Shown: positions 27,630 through 35,022 of the stretch, piece by piece
Position numbering within the stretch: position 1 is the stretch's first letter
How the letters are laid out: every line of letters begins with the position of its first letter
NCBI RefSeq assembly: GCF_016405855.1
Contig: NZ_JAEFCA010000002.1
Span: 505,031-569,030 of the forward strand
Direction of reading: 5' to 3'
Length of the DNA stretch: 64,000 nucleotides
Source: Flavobacterium sp. IB48
Lineage (GTDB): Bacteria; Bacteroidota; Bacteroidia; Flavobacteriales; Flavobacteriaceae
Program-made: the position numbers and the translations under genes
The notes under the pieces: model-generated
Seen by the model: the letters and a program-made list of their open reading frames with translations, nothing else
Told to the model about the DNA's origin: nothing
Database searches by the model: none

Positions 27630-30053
27630 ATGCTAAAGAACTGGATCAATATATTTATCTATCAAATCAAACACAGTAAATTATTTACTGCCCTCAATAT
27701 TCTCGGATTATCAATAGGAATTTCGGGTCTAATTTTCGCGCTTCTATATTGGAACGACGAACACAGCTACAATGCTTGGAATCCAGAAAAAGATAAAGTT
27801 TATCAGGTTTTAGCGCAATTAAGCGATATGCCAGTAACTGCAAATAATCCTGTACGTTTAAAACCTCATTTAGAAAATGATCCCAACGTAGAAGCTGTTG
27901 TATATGCAGATGAATGGTATCAAAAAGACAAAGTGATTTACAATGGACAAAAGGAATTTGTAGATAAAATCGTAAATGCCGAAAAAGATTTCTTTTCTCT
28001 TTTTCCGTTTGAATTTATTTATGGAAATGCCAAATCAGCTATAAAAGACGAAAACAGTATTGCCATTTCAGAGAAACTTGCAGAACGCTTTTTTGGAAAT
28101 AAAAATCCAATAGGCAAACAAATCAAATGTTTGGATGCTACGTTTACAATTTCAGGTGTTTATCGCATTCCAGGAAACTCATCGATCGCACCAAACATAG
28201 TGATAAACCACATGAAAGACTTGGCAGATCCAGACAAAAACCCTGGCCTTTTTGTTTTAAAAGTATTAGTAAAACTAAAAGATCCATCAAAGGTAGAATC
28301 GACCAGAAAAATGCTTGATAAAGTATTTTATGACGAGGTTATTGTAAGAACTGCCAAACAAGCGGGTTTTACACCTGCCGAAATGGTCAAGAAAATGGGA
28401 AGTTTCAAAGTTTTGATGGAACCGCTTTCATCTGCTAGATTACATTCTGTTACTGATGGATATCCTGAAGGAAGAGGAAATTATCAGTTTCTGGTAATTA
28501 TGGCTTGCTTATCGGTTTTAATTCTTATTCTGTCTATTGTCAATTATATCAATTTGGCAACAGCAAATTCGATTAAAAGAGCTAAAGAAGTTGGAGTTCG
28601 TAAAGTATTGGGCGCTTCCAAAAAACAGATTGTTTGGCAATTCATTTTTGAAACCGTTTTGATGACTGCTTTTTCGGTTTTATTAGCGTTAATGATTGTA
28701 GAAATTGCTCTTCCTTATTACAATTCTTTTTTAGAGAAAAATTTAAGGATAATCGAAAGTCAATTTTATCTTCAGTTGATACTAGTTTTTTTCATAACCA
28801 TTGTGTTTGCAGGAATATTTCCAGCATTATATGTTGCTAATTTCGAGACTTTAAAAGTTTTAAGAGGCAATTACGCTCGAAGTAAAAGCGGTGTTTGGAT
28901 TAGAAATGGAATGCTGATTTTTCAATTTGCCATTGCTTCCTTTTTTATTATTGGTTCTGTCGTTGTCTATCAGCAAATTAAATATCTAAACAATAAAGAT
29001 CTTGGTTTTAAAGGCGATCAGGTTATGGCAATTTCGTTAAATCTTCCGTCTTCCTATTATCAGGGAGAAAATGTTGGAAAGAATATTTTTGAAAGATATA
29101 ACACTATAAAACAGGAACTTTCAAAAATTAAAGGCGTTGAAAAAGTTTCAACTGGTCTTCTTTCTTTTGATGGAGAAGATGATTCACAATGGCCAATTTG
29201 GTATCGAGATGTGCTTTTCAAACAAAAAGCAATCGGACTTGATTATGACATGCTAAATCTGCTAAATATAAAAGTAATAAAAGGCAGAAATCTTAGTCCA
29301 AATATAGCTTCAGACACTATAAATTCTGTTTTAGTTAATGAAAAATCATTGGCTTTAATGCAGATAAAAGATCCTATTGGTAAAGAGATCAAAATTGGGA
29401 ATCAGAAAATGAGGATTATTGGCGTGGTAAAAGATTTTAATCTTTTAAGTCCAGAAGTCGATGTTCCGCCGATTACTTTTTATCATATAAAATCTCTGGA
29501 TATGGCTAATGAAATGAATCGAATTTATGTAAAATTAAAAGCAGATCAGATTCAAAGTAGTATTGCTGCAATTGAAAAATTCTGGAAAACAAAAGTCGAT
29601 ACCGAATATCCGTTTCAATATGATTTTGCCGATAAAGAATATGCGCGAACTTACGAGTCTTATGTAAAGCAGAAAAATTTGTTTTCTCTGCTCAATGTTA
29701 TTGTAATTCTTATTGCGCTTTTTGGACTTTTTGCTCTCGCATCTTATTCCATTCAAAGAAGAATGAAAGAAATTGCGATTCGAAAAACTTTGGGCGCAGA
29801 GACCAATATTTTACTGAAAGAACTGTCTAAACAATATGTAGTTTATTGTGCAATAGGTTTTCTTATTGCCGTATTTCCTGCCTATGTTTTATTGCAGAAA
29901 TGGCTGAATAATTTTGCCTTTAGAATCGAAATTCCGATGCTGCCGTTTCTACTTTCCTTTTTGCTTTTATTGTTTTTAACGCTATGTATTGTTTTAGCAA
30001 AAGCGTATCAAGCAACAAAAGTCGATGTGCTGAAATATTTAAAATATGAATAA
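27630..30053 (+). CDS. ABC permease, MacB/FtsX type (second paralogue)
   Basis: An 807-residue protein with the same domain order as its upstream neighbour and extensive identity, especially at the N terminus (FTALNILGLSIGISGLIFALL), in NSIKRAKEVGVRKVLGASKKQI and at the C terminus (IAIRKTLGAETNILLKELS, ending LKYLKYE in both). The periplasmic domains differ most. The pair looks like a tandem duplication that has diverged. A second ATPase is not present, so both permeases probably share the one upstream, as a heterodimer or as alternatives. A good terminator follows. Confidence 0.92.
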   Translation: MLKNWINIFIYQIKHSKLFTALNILGLSIGISGLIFALLYWNDEHSYNAWNPEKDKVYQVLAQLSDMPVTANNPVRLKPHLENDPNVEAVVYADEWYQKDKVIYNGQKEFVDKIVNAEKDFFSLFPFEFIYGNAKSAIKDENSIAISEKLAERFFGNKNPIGKQIKCLDATFTISGVYRIPGNSSIAPNIVINHMKDLADPDKNPGLFVLKVLVKLKDPSKVESTRKMLDKVFYDEVIVRTAKQAGFTPAEMVKKMGSFKVLMEPLSSARLHSVTDGYPEGRGNYQFLVIMACLSVLILILSIVNYINLATANSIKRAKEVGVRKVLGASKKQIVWQFIFETVLMTAFSVLLALMIVEIALPYYNSFLEKNLRIIESQFYLQLILVFFITIVFAGIFPALYVANFETLKVLRGNYARSKSGVWIRNGMLIFQFAIASFFIIGSVVVYQQIKYLNNKDLGFKGDQVMAISLNLPSSYYQGENVGKNIFERYNTIKQELSKIKGVEKVSTGLLSFDGEDDSQWPIWYRDVLFKQKAIGLDYDMLNLLNIKVIKGRNLSPNIASDTINSVLVNEKSLALMQIKDPIGKEIKIGNQKMRIIGVVKDFNLLSPEVDVPPITFYHIKSLDMANEMNRIYVKLKADQIQSSIAAIEKFWKTKVDTEYPFQYDFADKEYARTYESYVKQKNLFSLLNVIVILIALFGLFALASYSIQRRMKEIAIRKTLGAETNILLKELSKQYVVYCAIGFLIAVFPAYVLLQKWLNNFAFRIEIPMLPFLLSFLLLLFLTLCIVLAKAYQATKVDVLKYLKYE

Positions 30054-30071
30054 TTAGTTTTGAGTTTTTGT

Positions 30072-30112
30072 AAAAAGCTGTGCAAGTCTGAGCCCTTGCG
30101 CAGCTTTTTTTT
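30072..30112. terminator. Bidirectional terminator after the ABC operon
   Basis: Stem AAAAAGCTGTGCAAG / CTTGCGCAGCTTTTT (15 pairs including one U-G), 8-nt loop, then a T-run. The A-run on the other side suits the convergent RclC-like gene. Confidence 0.9.
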
Positions 30113-30120
30113 ATTTTTGA

Positions 30121-30732
30121 TTAAGCGTAAAATCGTTTTAAAATTTTCTTTGCACTGTCTGAAGCGACAATCAATCCGCCGCTCATCATGATAATATCTT
30201 TGAGAACCAAACGGCCTCCTACAGAAAGATACGGAAAACCAAATTCTGGCGTTGGAAAATCTCCGCCCAGATTCGGCACATAAACTTCTGGCGTCGTGAT
30301 TAAAAAAGATAAAGTAACAAACGCCATTCCGAATGTCAGAAGTCCACCCAAAAAGCCTATTTTAGGAAACCAGATTCCCAAAAGAACCAACAAACCAATT
30401 GTGACAATAACAGTTCCTAATCCGTAAGAAAAAATATAAGTTCCGTTGGCTTCGTGCCATTTGATGTTTTTCTCAACAGTTTTACCTTCAACGTTTTTGT
30501 AAAGCGTGTACGCTTTTACCGTTTTACCTTCATCATTCACAACTTGTTTATTGGCATCTTTATAAAAGAAACTCATAAACGGACTATTCGCAACCAGCGG
30601 AACAATTCCGTCAGCTTCATATTTAAAGGCTTTTAATCCGCCAATCCATGCCATTACAACAAATATGGCAATTCTTAAAAAGTGAATAAAGTTATTTTGT
30701 CCACCCGCAATAAATCGTATAAATTTTTCCAT
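30121..30732 (-). CDS. YkgB/RclC-like inner-membrane protein (DUF417)
   Basis: A 203-residue membrane protein similar to E. coli RclC (YkgB): MEKFIRF at the start, FVVMAWIGGLKAFKYEADGIVPLVANSPFMSFFYK (near 24-58), AFVTLSFLITTPE, and FPYLSVGGRLVLKD near the end. Four membrane helices are likely. RclC helps survive reactive chlorine in E. coli by an unknown mechanism. The start giving MEKFIRF is chosen because a TAATTTTG promoter box (30757-30764) overlaps the longer start. Its neighbour upstream on the same strand is an AraC regulator, echoing the rcl locus. Confidence 0.82.
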   Translation of the reverse strand: MEKFIRFIAGGQNNFIHFLRIAIFVVMAWIGGLKAFKYEADGIVPLVANSPFMSFFYKDANKQVVNDEGKTVKAYTLYKNVEGKTVEKNIKWHEANGTYIFSYGLGTVIVTIGLLVLLGIWFPKIGFLGGLLTFGMAFVTLSFLITTPEVYVPNLGGDFPTPEFGFPYLSVGGRLVLKDIIMMSGGLIVASDSAKKILKRFYA

Positions 30733-30756
30733 TTTGATTCTGTTTTTAATACATAC

Positions 30757-30764
30757 CAAAATTA
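30757..30764 (-). promoter_or_regulatory. -7 box of the RclC-like gene
   Basis: TAATTTTG on the minus strand, 24 bp before the ATG at 30732. No -33 TTG found. Confidence 0.45.
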
Positions 30765-30811
30765 CTTTATGCTTATCTGGATAAAAATGGACATAAAGGA
30801 GTTTTCATGGA

Positions 30812-31624
30812 CTATTTTGCCACGATAGAAATGCCAACTTCTTTTCTGAATTCTTTAGGCGAAATGCCCACACTTTTCTTGAAATATCGGCTGAAGTAAA
30901 ATTCGTCTTCAAAATTAAGATCGTCTGCAATTTCTTTTATTGTTTTGGTTGTCAAATGAAGCAGTTTCTTAGCTTCCAAAACAATGCGATCTTGAATAAG
31001 CTGAGAAGGCGATTTCCCGAAATGTTTTTTAATTCTTTTACTGAAAGTATTAACACTCAAATTGTATTTAGAGGCATAAAAAGAGACTTCTTTTGCTTCT
31101 GAAAAATGAGAATCCAACAAATGCTGAAACTTCAAAATATCAGCGTTTCCAATAGATTCCTGAATCTGTGGTGACATTTTGAGCTGTTTTTCTTTGCTAC
31201 TTAAGGCTAGAATGACTTGTAAATAAGATTTTAAAATCGAATTATCATAATCCATTTCTGAGTCTTCTACTCTTTTCATTCTCTCCATAATGCTCGTGAT
31301 TTCCTCGTAAATAAAATCGGAAACAGCTACAAAAGGTTCACTATAAATATCATTGAATAAAATTCCGTTGCAAGCCACTTCTTTTTTATGGTATTCAATA
31401 CAGTAAAAATCTCCGTGAAAACTGAGAATATTTAGGAAAGGTGCTGTCGAATTTTTCCATTTCAATAACTGATACGGTGTTAAAAACAAAAGACATTTCC
31501 CTTTACATTCGTAATCGGTTAAATCAACAGAAAAAGCTGCTTCTCCGTCAAACATTAAAATATTGTAATACGGTTCGTTGATTGCCTTTTCAAGAAAAGA
31601 AGATTGTTTCAGTTCGATTTTCAT
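30812..31624 (-). CDS. AraC-family transcriptional regulator
   Basis: A 270-residue regulator with two helix-turn-helix units at the C terminus: VSFYASKYNLSVNTFSKRIKKHFGKSPSQL and IKEIADDLNFEDEFYFSRYFKKSVGISPKEF (residues about 178-262). The N-terminal sensor half (1-150) carries four cysteines (40, 44, 75, 85). Next to an RclC-like gene, a redox-sensing role like that of RclR is attractive but only inferred; RclR of E. coli uses cysteine oxidation by hypochlorous acid. Other AraC ligands are possible. Confidence 0.9.
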   Translation of the reverse strand: MKIELKQSSFLEKAINEPYYNILMFDGEAAFSVDLTDYECKGKCLLFLTPYQLLKWKNSTAPFLNILSFHGDFYCIEYHKKEVACNGILFNDIYSEPFVAVSDFIYEEITSIMERMKRVEDSEMDYDNSILKSYLQVILALSSKEKQLKMSPQIQESIGNADILKFQHLLDSHFSEAKEVSFYASKYNLSVNTFSKRIKKHFGKSPSQLIQDRIVLEAKKLLHLTTKTIKEIADDLNFEDEFYFSRYFKKSVGISPKEFRKEVGISIVAK

Positions 31625-31650
31625 TTTACTAAATTACAGATTTGTTTTTG

Positions 31651-31785
31651 TTTCACGCAGATTCTGCAGATTTGAGCAGATTAAAACTTCAAAACTTTGC
31701 GTCTTTGCGACTTTGCGAGATTATATTTTAAGCATTCTTTCCATCCTTTGAAAAATTGCTCGCAAAGTCACTAAGACGCAAAGTT
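31651..31785. repeat. CAGATT half-element joined to a CTTTGCG inverted repeat
   Basis: A left half of the CAGATT family (TTTCACGCAGATTCTGCAGA, then GCAGATT) runs directly into a second repeat type. There, CTTTGCGT, CTTTGCGA, CTTTGCGA follow each other with an 8-bp period (31693-31719), and an imperfect inverse CTCGCAAAGTCACTAAGACG to AAAGTT lies at 31759-31785. The pair could form a stem-loop of about 90 nt. Confidence 0.75.
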
Positions 31786-31846
31786 ATTTATATTCATTCT
31801 TAAACCGATTTTGACATTCGTCAATGTTTTTTTCCTTGATTAACTT

Positions 31847-31854
31847 TACTTTTG
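31847..31854 (+). promoter_or_regulatory. -7 box of the Crp-type gene
   Basis: TACTTTTG, a full match to TAnnTTTG, 22 bp before the ATG; no -33 TTG at normal spacing. Confidence 0.4.
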
Positions 31855-31875
31855 ATAATGATTAATTTTTGAGAA

Positions 31876-32445
31876 ATGATGAGTGAACTTGAGGCTTTAA
31901 TTCAGAGTAGATTACAATTGGAAAATGATGAACTTAACACCATTTTATCCTGCTTTAAATTAATACAAGTAAAGAAGAATGAGCAGTTACTTAAAAGCGG
32001 AACCGTTGCCAATAAAATATTTTTTATAAAAAAAGGCTGTCTGCGATTGTATTACAGCACAGAAGATCATAATATAACTACACGTTTTATGGCTTTTGAA
32101 GGTACATTTCTAACTTCGATTGTCAGTTTTATTTCTAGAGAACCAAGCACCGAATACATTGAAGCGGTTGAGGCTTCAGAGCTTTTGGCTATTTCTTATG
32201 AAGATTTTTTTCATCTCCGAAACACCATTCCGCAATGGGATAAAATGTACATCTATATTCTCGAATATGGCCTTACGGTGATTACTTCTAAACTCAGCAG
32301 TTTATTGACACAAAATGCTGCCGAACGATATAGAAATCTTCTTAAAAACAACCCCGAACTCATTCAGAGATTGTCTAATGCCAATCTTGCGGCATACCTT
32401 AATATTTCGCCAGAAACATTAAGCAGAATAAAATCGCAGATTTAA
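31876..32445 (+). CDS. Crp/Fnr-family transcriptional regulator
   Basis: A 189-residue Crp-type regulator, complete with beta-roll sensor (LIQVKKNEQLLKSGTVANKIFFIKKGCLRLYY near 29-60) and C-terminal winged helix (NANLAAYLNISPETLSRIKSQI). As in its counterpart at 17 kb, the cAMP-binding residues are not conserved. Either of the first two ATGs (31876, 31879) could start it. It precedes an ilvD-type gene by 59 bp in the same direction and could regulate it. Confidence 0.9.
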   Translation: MMSELEALIQSRLQLENDELNTILSCFKLIQVKKNEQLLKSGTVANKIFFIKKGCLRLYYSTEDHNITTRFMAFEGTFLTSIVSFISREPSTEYIEAVEASELLAISYEDFFHLRNTIPQWDKMYIYILEYGLTVITSKLSSLLTQNAAERYRNLLKNNPELIQRLSNANLAAYLNISPETLSRIKSQI

Positions 32446-32504
32446 TTATAATCTGTTAACTATCAAAAAAAAACAAAAAACAACATTAAAAAACATTTTC
32501 TATC

Positions 32505-34196
32505 ATGAGAAGTGATGAAGTAAAAAAAGGTGTTCAACGAACTCCTCACAGATCCTTATTGCGAGCTACGGGCTTGAAAAATGAAGATTTTAGCAAACCA
32601 TTTATTGGAGTGGCAAATTCGTTTATCGAAATCATTCCAGGACATTTTTTCTTAAACAAAGTCTCTGAAATTATCAAAGAAGAAATTCGTGCCAATGGCT
32701 GTGTTCCTTTTGAGTTTAATACAATCGGAATTGATGACGGAATTGCAATGGGACATGACGGAATGTTATACTCGCTTCCGAGTCGTGAAATTATCGCCAA
32801 CTCTATAGAAAGTGTCATGAATGCGCATAAACTGGATGCAATGATTGCGATTCCAAACTGCGATAAAATTGTTCCAGGAATGATCATGGGCGCTTTACGT
32901 GTAGATGTTCCAACCATTTTTGTAAGCGGAGGCCCAATGTCTAAGGGATATACCAAAAACGGAACAGCAATTGACTTAGCAACAGCTTTTGAAGCAGTCG
33001 GAAAACACGAAGCTGGAAAAATCTCTGACGAGGAATTGTACGATATTGAATGCAACGCTTGTCCAAGCGGTGGAAGCTGTTCTGGAATGTTTACCGCAAA
33101 TTCTATGAATACTTTAATGGAAGCAATGGGAATTGCGCTTCCTGGAAACGGAACAATTTTGGCTCAAACTCCAGAACGTGAACAATTGTATCGCCAAGCA
33201 GCAAGAAGAATCTGTGATATTGCAAAAGATCAGCAGGCTATTGAAAAATTCAAATTAAAAAATATTTTGAACGAAAATGCCGTTCGCAATGCTTTTGCTG
33301 TCGATATGGCAATGGGCGGAAGTACAAATACTGTTCTTCATATGCTTGCAATCGCGAACGAAGCTAATGTTGATTTTAAATTAAAAGACATTAATACCAT
33401 TTCGGGAAATGTGGCGCATATTGCTAAGATTTCACCAAGTTTAAGCACGGTTCATATGGAAGATATCAACAGAGCTGGTGGTGTAAATGCAGTTATGAAG
33501 GAAATAAACAAAAGAGGTTCAGGCGTTTTAATTGATAATCTAACAATCAGTGGTGAAACTTTATTGGAAAAAATTGCTAATGCCGAAATTAAAGACACAA
33601 CTATTATTCATACCATCGATAATCCATACAGCAAAGTTGGCGGATTGGCCATTTTATACGGAAATCTTGCTGAACAAGGTGCAGTTATTAAAACTGCAGG
33701 ATTAACTGGAGATCGCGTCTTTACTGGTAGTGCAGTCTGTTTTGACGGTCAAGCCGAAGCGATTGCAGGAATTATGATGGGAAAAGTGAAAGCAGGTAAT
33801 GTAGTAGTTATACGCTACGAAGGCCCAAAAGGCGGACCTGGAATGCAAGAAATGCTTTCTCCTACGAGTTTAATTATGGGAATGGGACTTGGAAGTTCTG
33901 TTGCCTTAATTACAGACGGAAGATTTAGCGGTGCAACCAGAGGAGCTTCAATCGGCCACGTTTCTCCTGAAGCTGCTGAGGGCGGTATGATTGGTTTGGT
34001 AAAAGACGGAGACGAAATTCACATTGATGTAGATCAGTATATTTTGTCTGTTAATTTAAGCGATGAGGAAATTGCTGCAAGAAGAGCTACTTTCAAACCA
34101 TTAAAAAAACCATTAAACTCAAAATGGCTTTCTCAATATAGAGCATTAGTTACTAATGCAAGTACTGGAGCTGTCTTAAAAACAGATTTAGATTAA
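32505..34196 (+). CDS. ilvD: Dihydroxy-acid dehydratase
   Basis: Dehydrates 2,3-dihydroxy-isovalerate and -methylvalerate to 2-oxo acids in valine, isoleucine and leucine synthesis. The 563 residues include the iron-sulphur and Mg sites: [28 protein letters not shown], and [12 protein letters not shown] helices, plus [16 protein letters not shown] and [21 protein letters not shown] near the C terminus. Residues [10 protein letters not shown] correspond to the E. coli [4Fe-4S] form rather than the PCN form with a third N-terminal Cys; this is a reading from memory. No other ilv gene is nearby, so this may be a second copy or acting in sugar-acid catabolism; 6-phosphogluconate dehydratase is longer and less likely. 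Confidence 0.88.
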   Translation: MRSDEVKKGVQRTPHRSLLRATGLKNEDFSKPFIGVANSFIEIIPGHFFLNKVSEIIKEEIRANGCVPFEFNTIGIDDGIAMGHDGMLYSLPSREIIANSIESVMNAHKLDAMIAIPNCDKIVPGMIMGALRVDVPTIFVSGGPMSKGYTKNGTAIDLATAFEAVGKHEAGKISDEELYDIECNACPSGGSCSGMFTANSMNTLMEAMGIALPGNGTILAQTPEREQLYRQAARRICDIAKDQQAIEKFKLKNILNENAVRNAFAVDMAMGGSTNTVLHMLAIANEANVDFKLKDINTISGNVAHIAKISPSLSTVHMEDINRAGGVNAVMKEINKRGSGVLIDNLTISGETLLEKIANAEIKDTTIIHTIDNPYSKVGGLAILYGNLAEQGAVIKTAGLTGDRVFTGSAVCFDGQAEAIAGIMMGKVKAGNVVVIRYEGPKGGPGMQEMLSPTSLIMGMGLGSSVALITDGRFSGATRGASIGHVSPEAAEGGMIGLVKDGDEIHIDVDQYILSVNLSDEEIAARRATFKPLKKPLNSKWLSQYRALVTNASTGAVLKTDLD

Positions 34197-34210
34197 AAAA
34201 TTAAAAAAAT

Positions 34211-34263
34211 CCCAAAAAGAAATGTCCCAGAAAGTTAGCTTTTCTGGAAACATTTCGGGGTTT
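34211..34263 (+). terminator. Possible terminator after ilvD
   Basis: An imperfect long hairpin: CCC, AAATGT and CCAGAAA on the left pair with TTTCTGG, ACATTT and GGGG on the right. Only three T follow, so it is weak as an intrinsic terminator. Confidence 0.4.
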
Positions 34264-34305
34264 GAACAATTCTAATTATTCAAAGCTGGTTTCGTAATAT
34301 ATTTT

Positions 34306-34860
34306 CTAATTCATGAAACAAGAATGCATTGGAAGTTGGTACAATTCTTCAAAATCGACCCCAGCAAGATTTAGGCTTTTAAAAAATGTTTTGGCTTTAT
34401 TTTTTGCCTGTTTATTCAATCCTGTATAAAATATTTCATTGTCATTTTGCTTTTGATTTATCATAGAAAGCACTTCTGGATTCACTATATTAAGTACCCT
34501 AACAACATGAGCTTCTGGCAAAAGTGATGCAATTATTTCAGATGATGCCTTTGCATTTGGTTCCAGACATTCTAAACTAAAAATTGGATTGCTAGAATGT
34601 ATTAACACTTTCTCATTCATGTCTGGCAAGTCTGTCAGGAATAATCCAACATCTTCGCGCGGAATAAATAATATCAAAATACTGGCTTTTGCTGCTTCGT
34701 ATTTGCTTACCAATTTTACATTCTTCCCTGAGGTTTTAGCTATATCTTTAAACTGGCTATTTTCGCGAGTAGAACTCAATAATACTTGATGTCCTGCCTC
34801 GACCGCACGGCTCACAAAATCCATTGTAAAACTACATAAACCAATTACGCCTATCTTCAT
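34306..34860 (-). CDS. NAD(P)-binding protein, F420-reductase / P5CR-like fold
   Basis: A 184-residue protein made of little more than one Rossmann domain: KIGVIGLCSFTMDFVSRAVEAGHQVLLSSTRE (1-32), KLVSKYEAAKASILILFIPREDV (about 50-72), LPDMNEKVLIHSSNP and PEAHVVRVLNIV. It resembles the NADP-dependent F420 oxidoreductase / pyrroline-5-carboxylate reductase N-terminal family. The Gly-rich loop is GLCSFT rather than GxGxxG, so cofactor binding may be altered. Its promoter region carries three dyads (34886-34962). Substrate unknown. Confidence 0.65.
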   Translation of the reverse strand: MKIGVIGLCSFTMDFVSRAVEAGHQVLLSSTRENSQFKDIAKTSGKNVKLVSKYEAAKASILILFIPREDVGLFLTDLPDMNEKVLIHSSNPIFSLECLEPNAKASSEIIASLLPEAHVVRVLNIVNPEVLSMINQKQNDNEIFYTGLNKQAKNKAKTFFKSLNLAGVDFEELYQLPMHSCFMN

Positions 34861-34885
34861 ATTTCTAAACTTTGCCTTTAACCTT

Positions 34886-34906
34886 ATAAGACAAATATAG
34901 TCTTAT
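34886..34906. promoter_or_regulatory. Operator-like dyad over a -7 box
   Basis: ATAAGAC-N7-GTCTTAT is a perfect inverted repeat. On the minus strand the seven central bases plus one form TATATTTG (34892-34899), the -7 box of the NAD(P)-binding gene. A repressor bound here would block that promoter. Confidence 0.5.
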
Positions 34907-34940
34907 CGACTATTAGATAGCTTATCTTGTCTGTCTCAAT

Positions 34941-34962
34941 AAATCTACAACGTTGTAGATTT
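34941..34962. promoter_or_regulatory. Perfect 22-bp palindrome
   Basis: AAATCTACAAC followed directly by GTTGTAGATTT. A third small dyad, AGATA-GCT-TATCT, lies at 34915-34927. The palindrome lies between divergent genes; no dedicated repressor is encoded next door. Confidence 0.55.
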
Positions 34963-34988
34963 AAAACTACAAACCATGATTTCTGATT

Positions 34989-34996
34989 TATGTTTG
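34989..34996 (+). promoter_or_regulatory. -7 box of the propeller kinase gene
   Basis: TATGTTTG, a full -7 match, 26 bp before the ATG and 26 bp after the 22-bp palindrome; -33 TTG not found. Confidence 0.4.
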
Positions 34997-35022
34997 CTAA
35001 GTTTGTGCTATAATTTAGTCAG

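Noticed and set aside
31693..31785. CTTTGCG repeats as a possible CRISPR array
   Set aside because: Units are 8 bp and contiguous, without spacers of constant length; it is a short inverted repeat. No cas genes are in the window.
32505..34196. 6-phosphogluconate dehydratase (Edd) instead of IlvD, which would fit the gnd-zwf-pgl locus
   Set aside because: The length of 563 residues, the E. coli IlvD-like [10 protein letters not shown] and IIPNCDK-type signatures favour IlvD; no eda gene is nearby.
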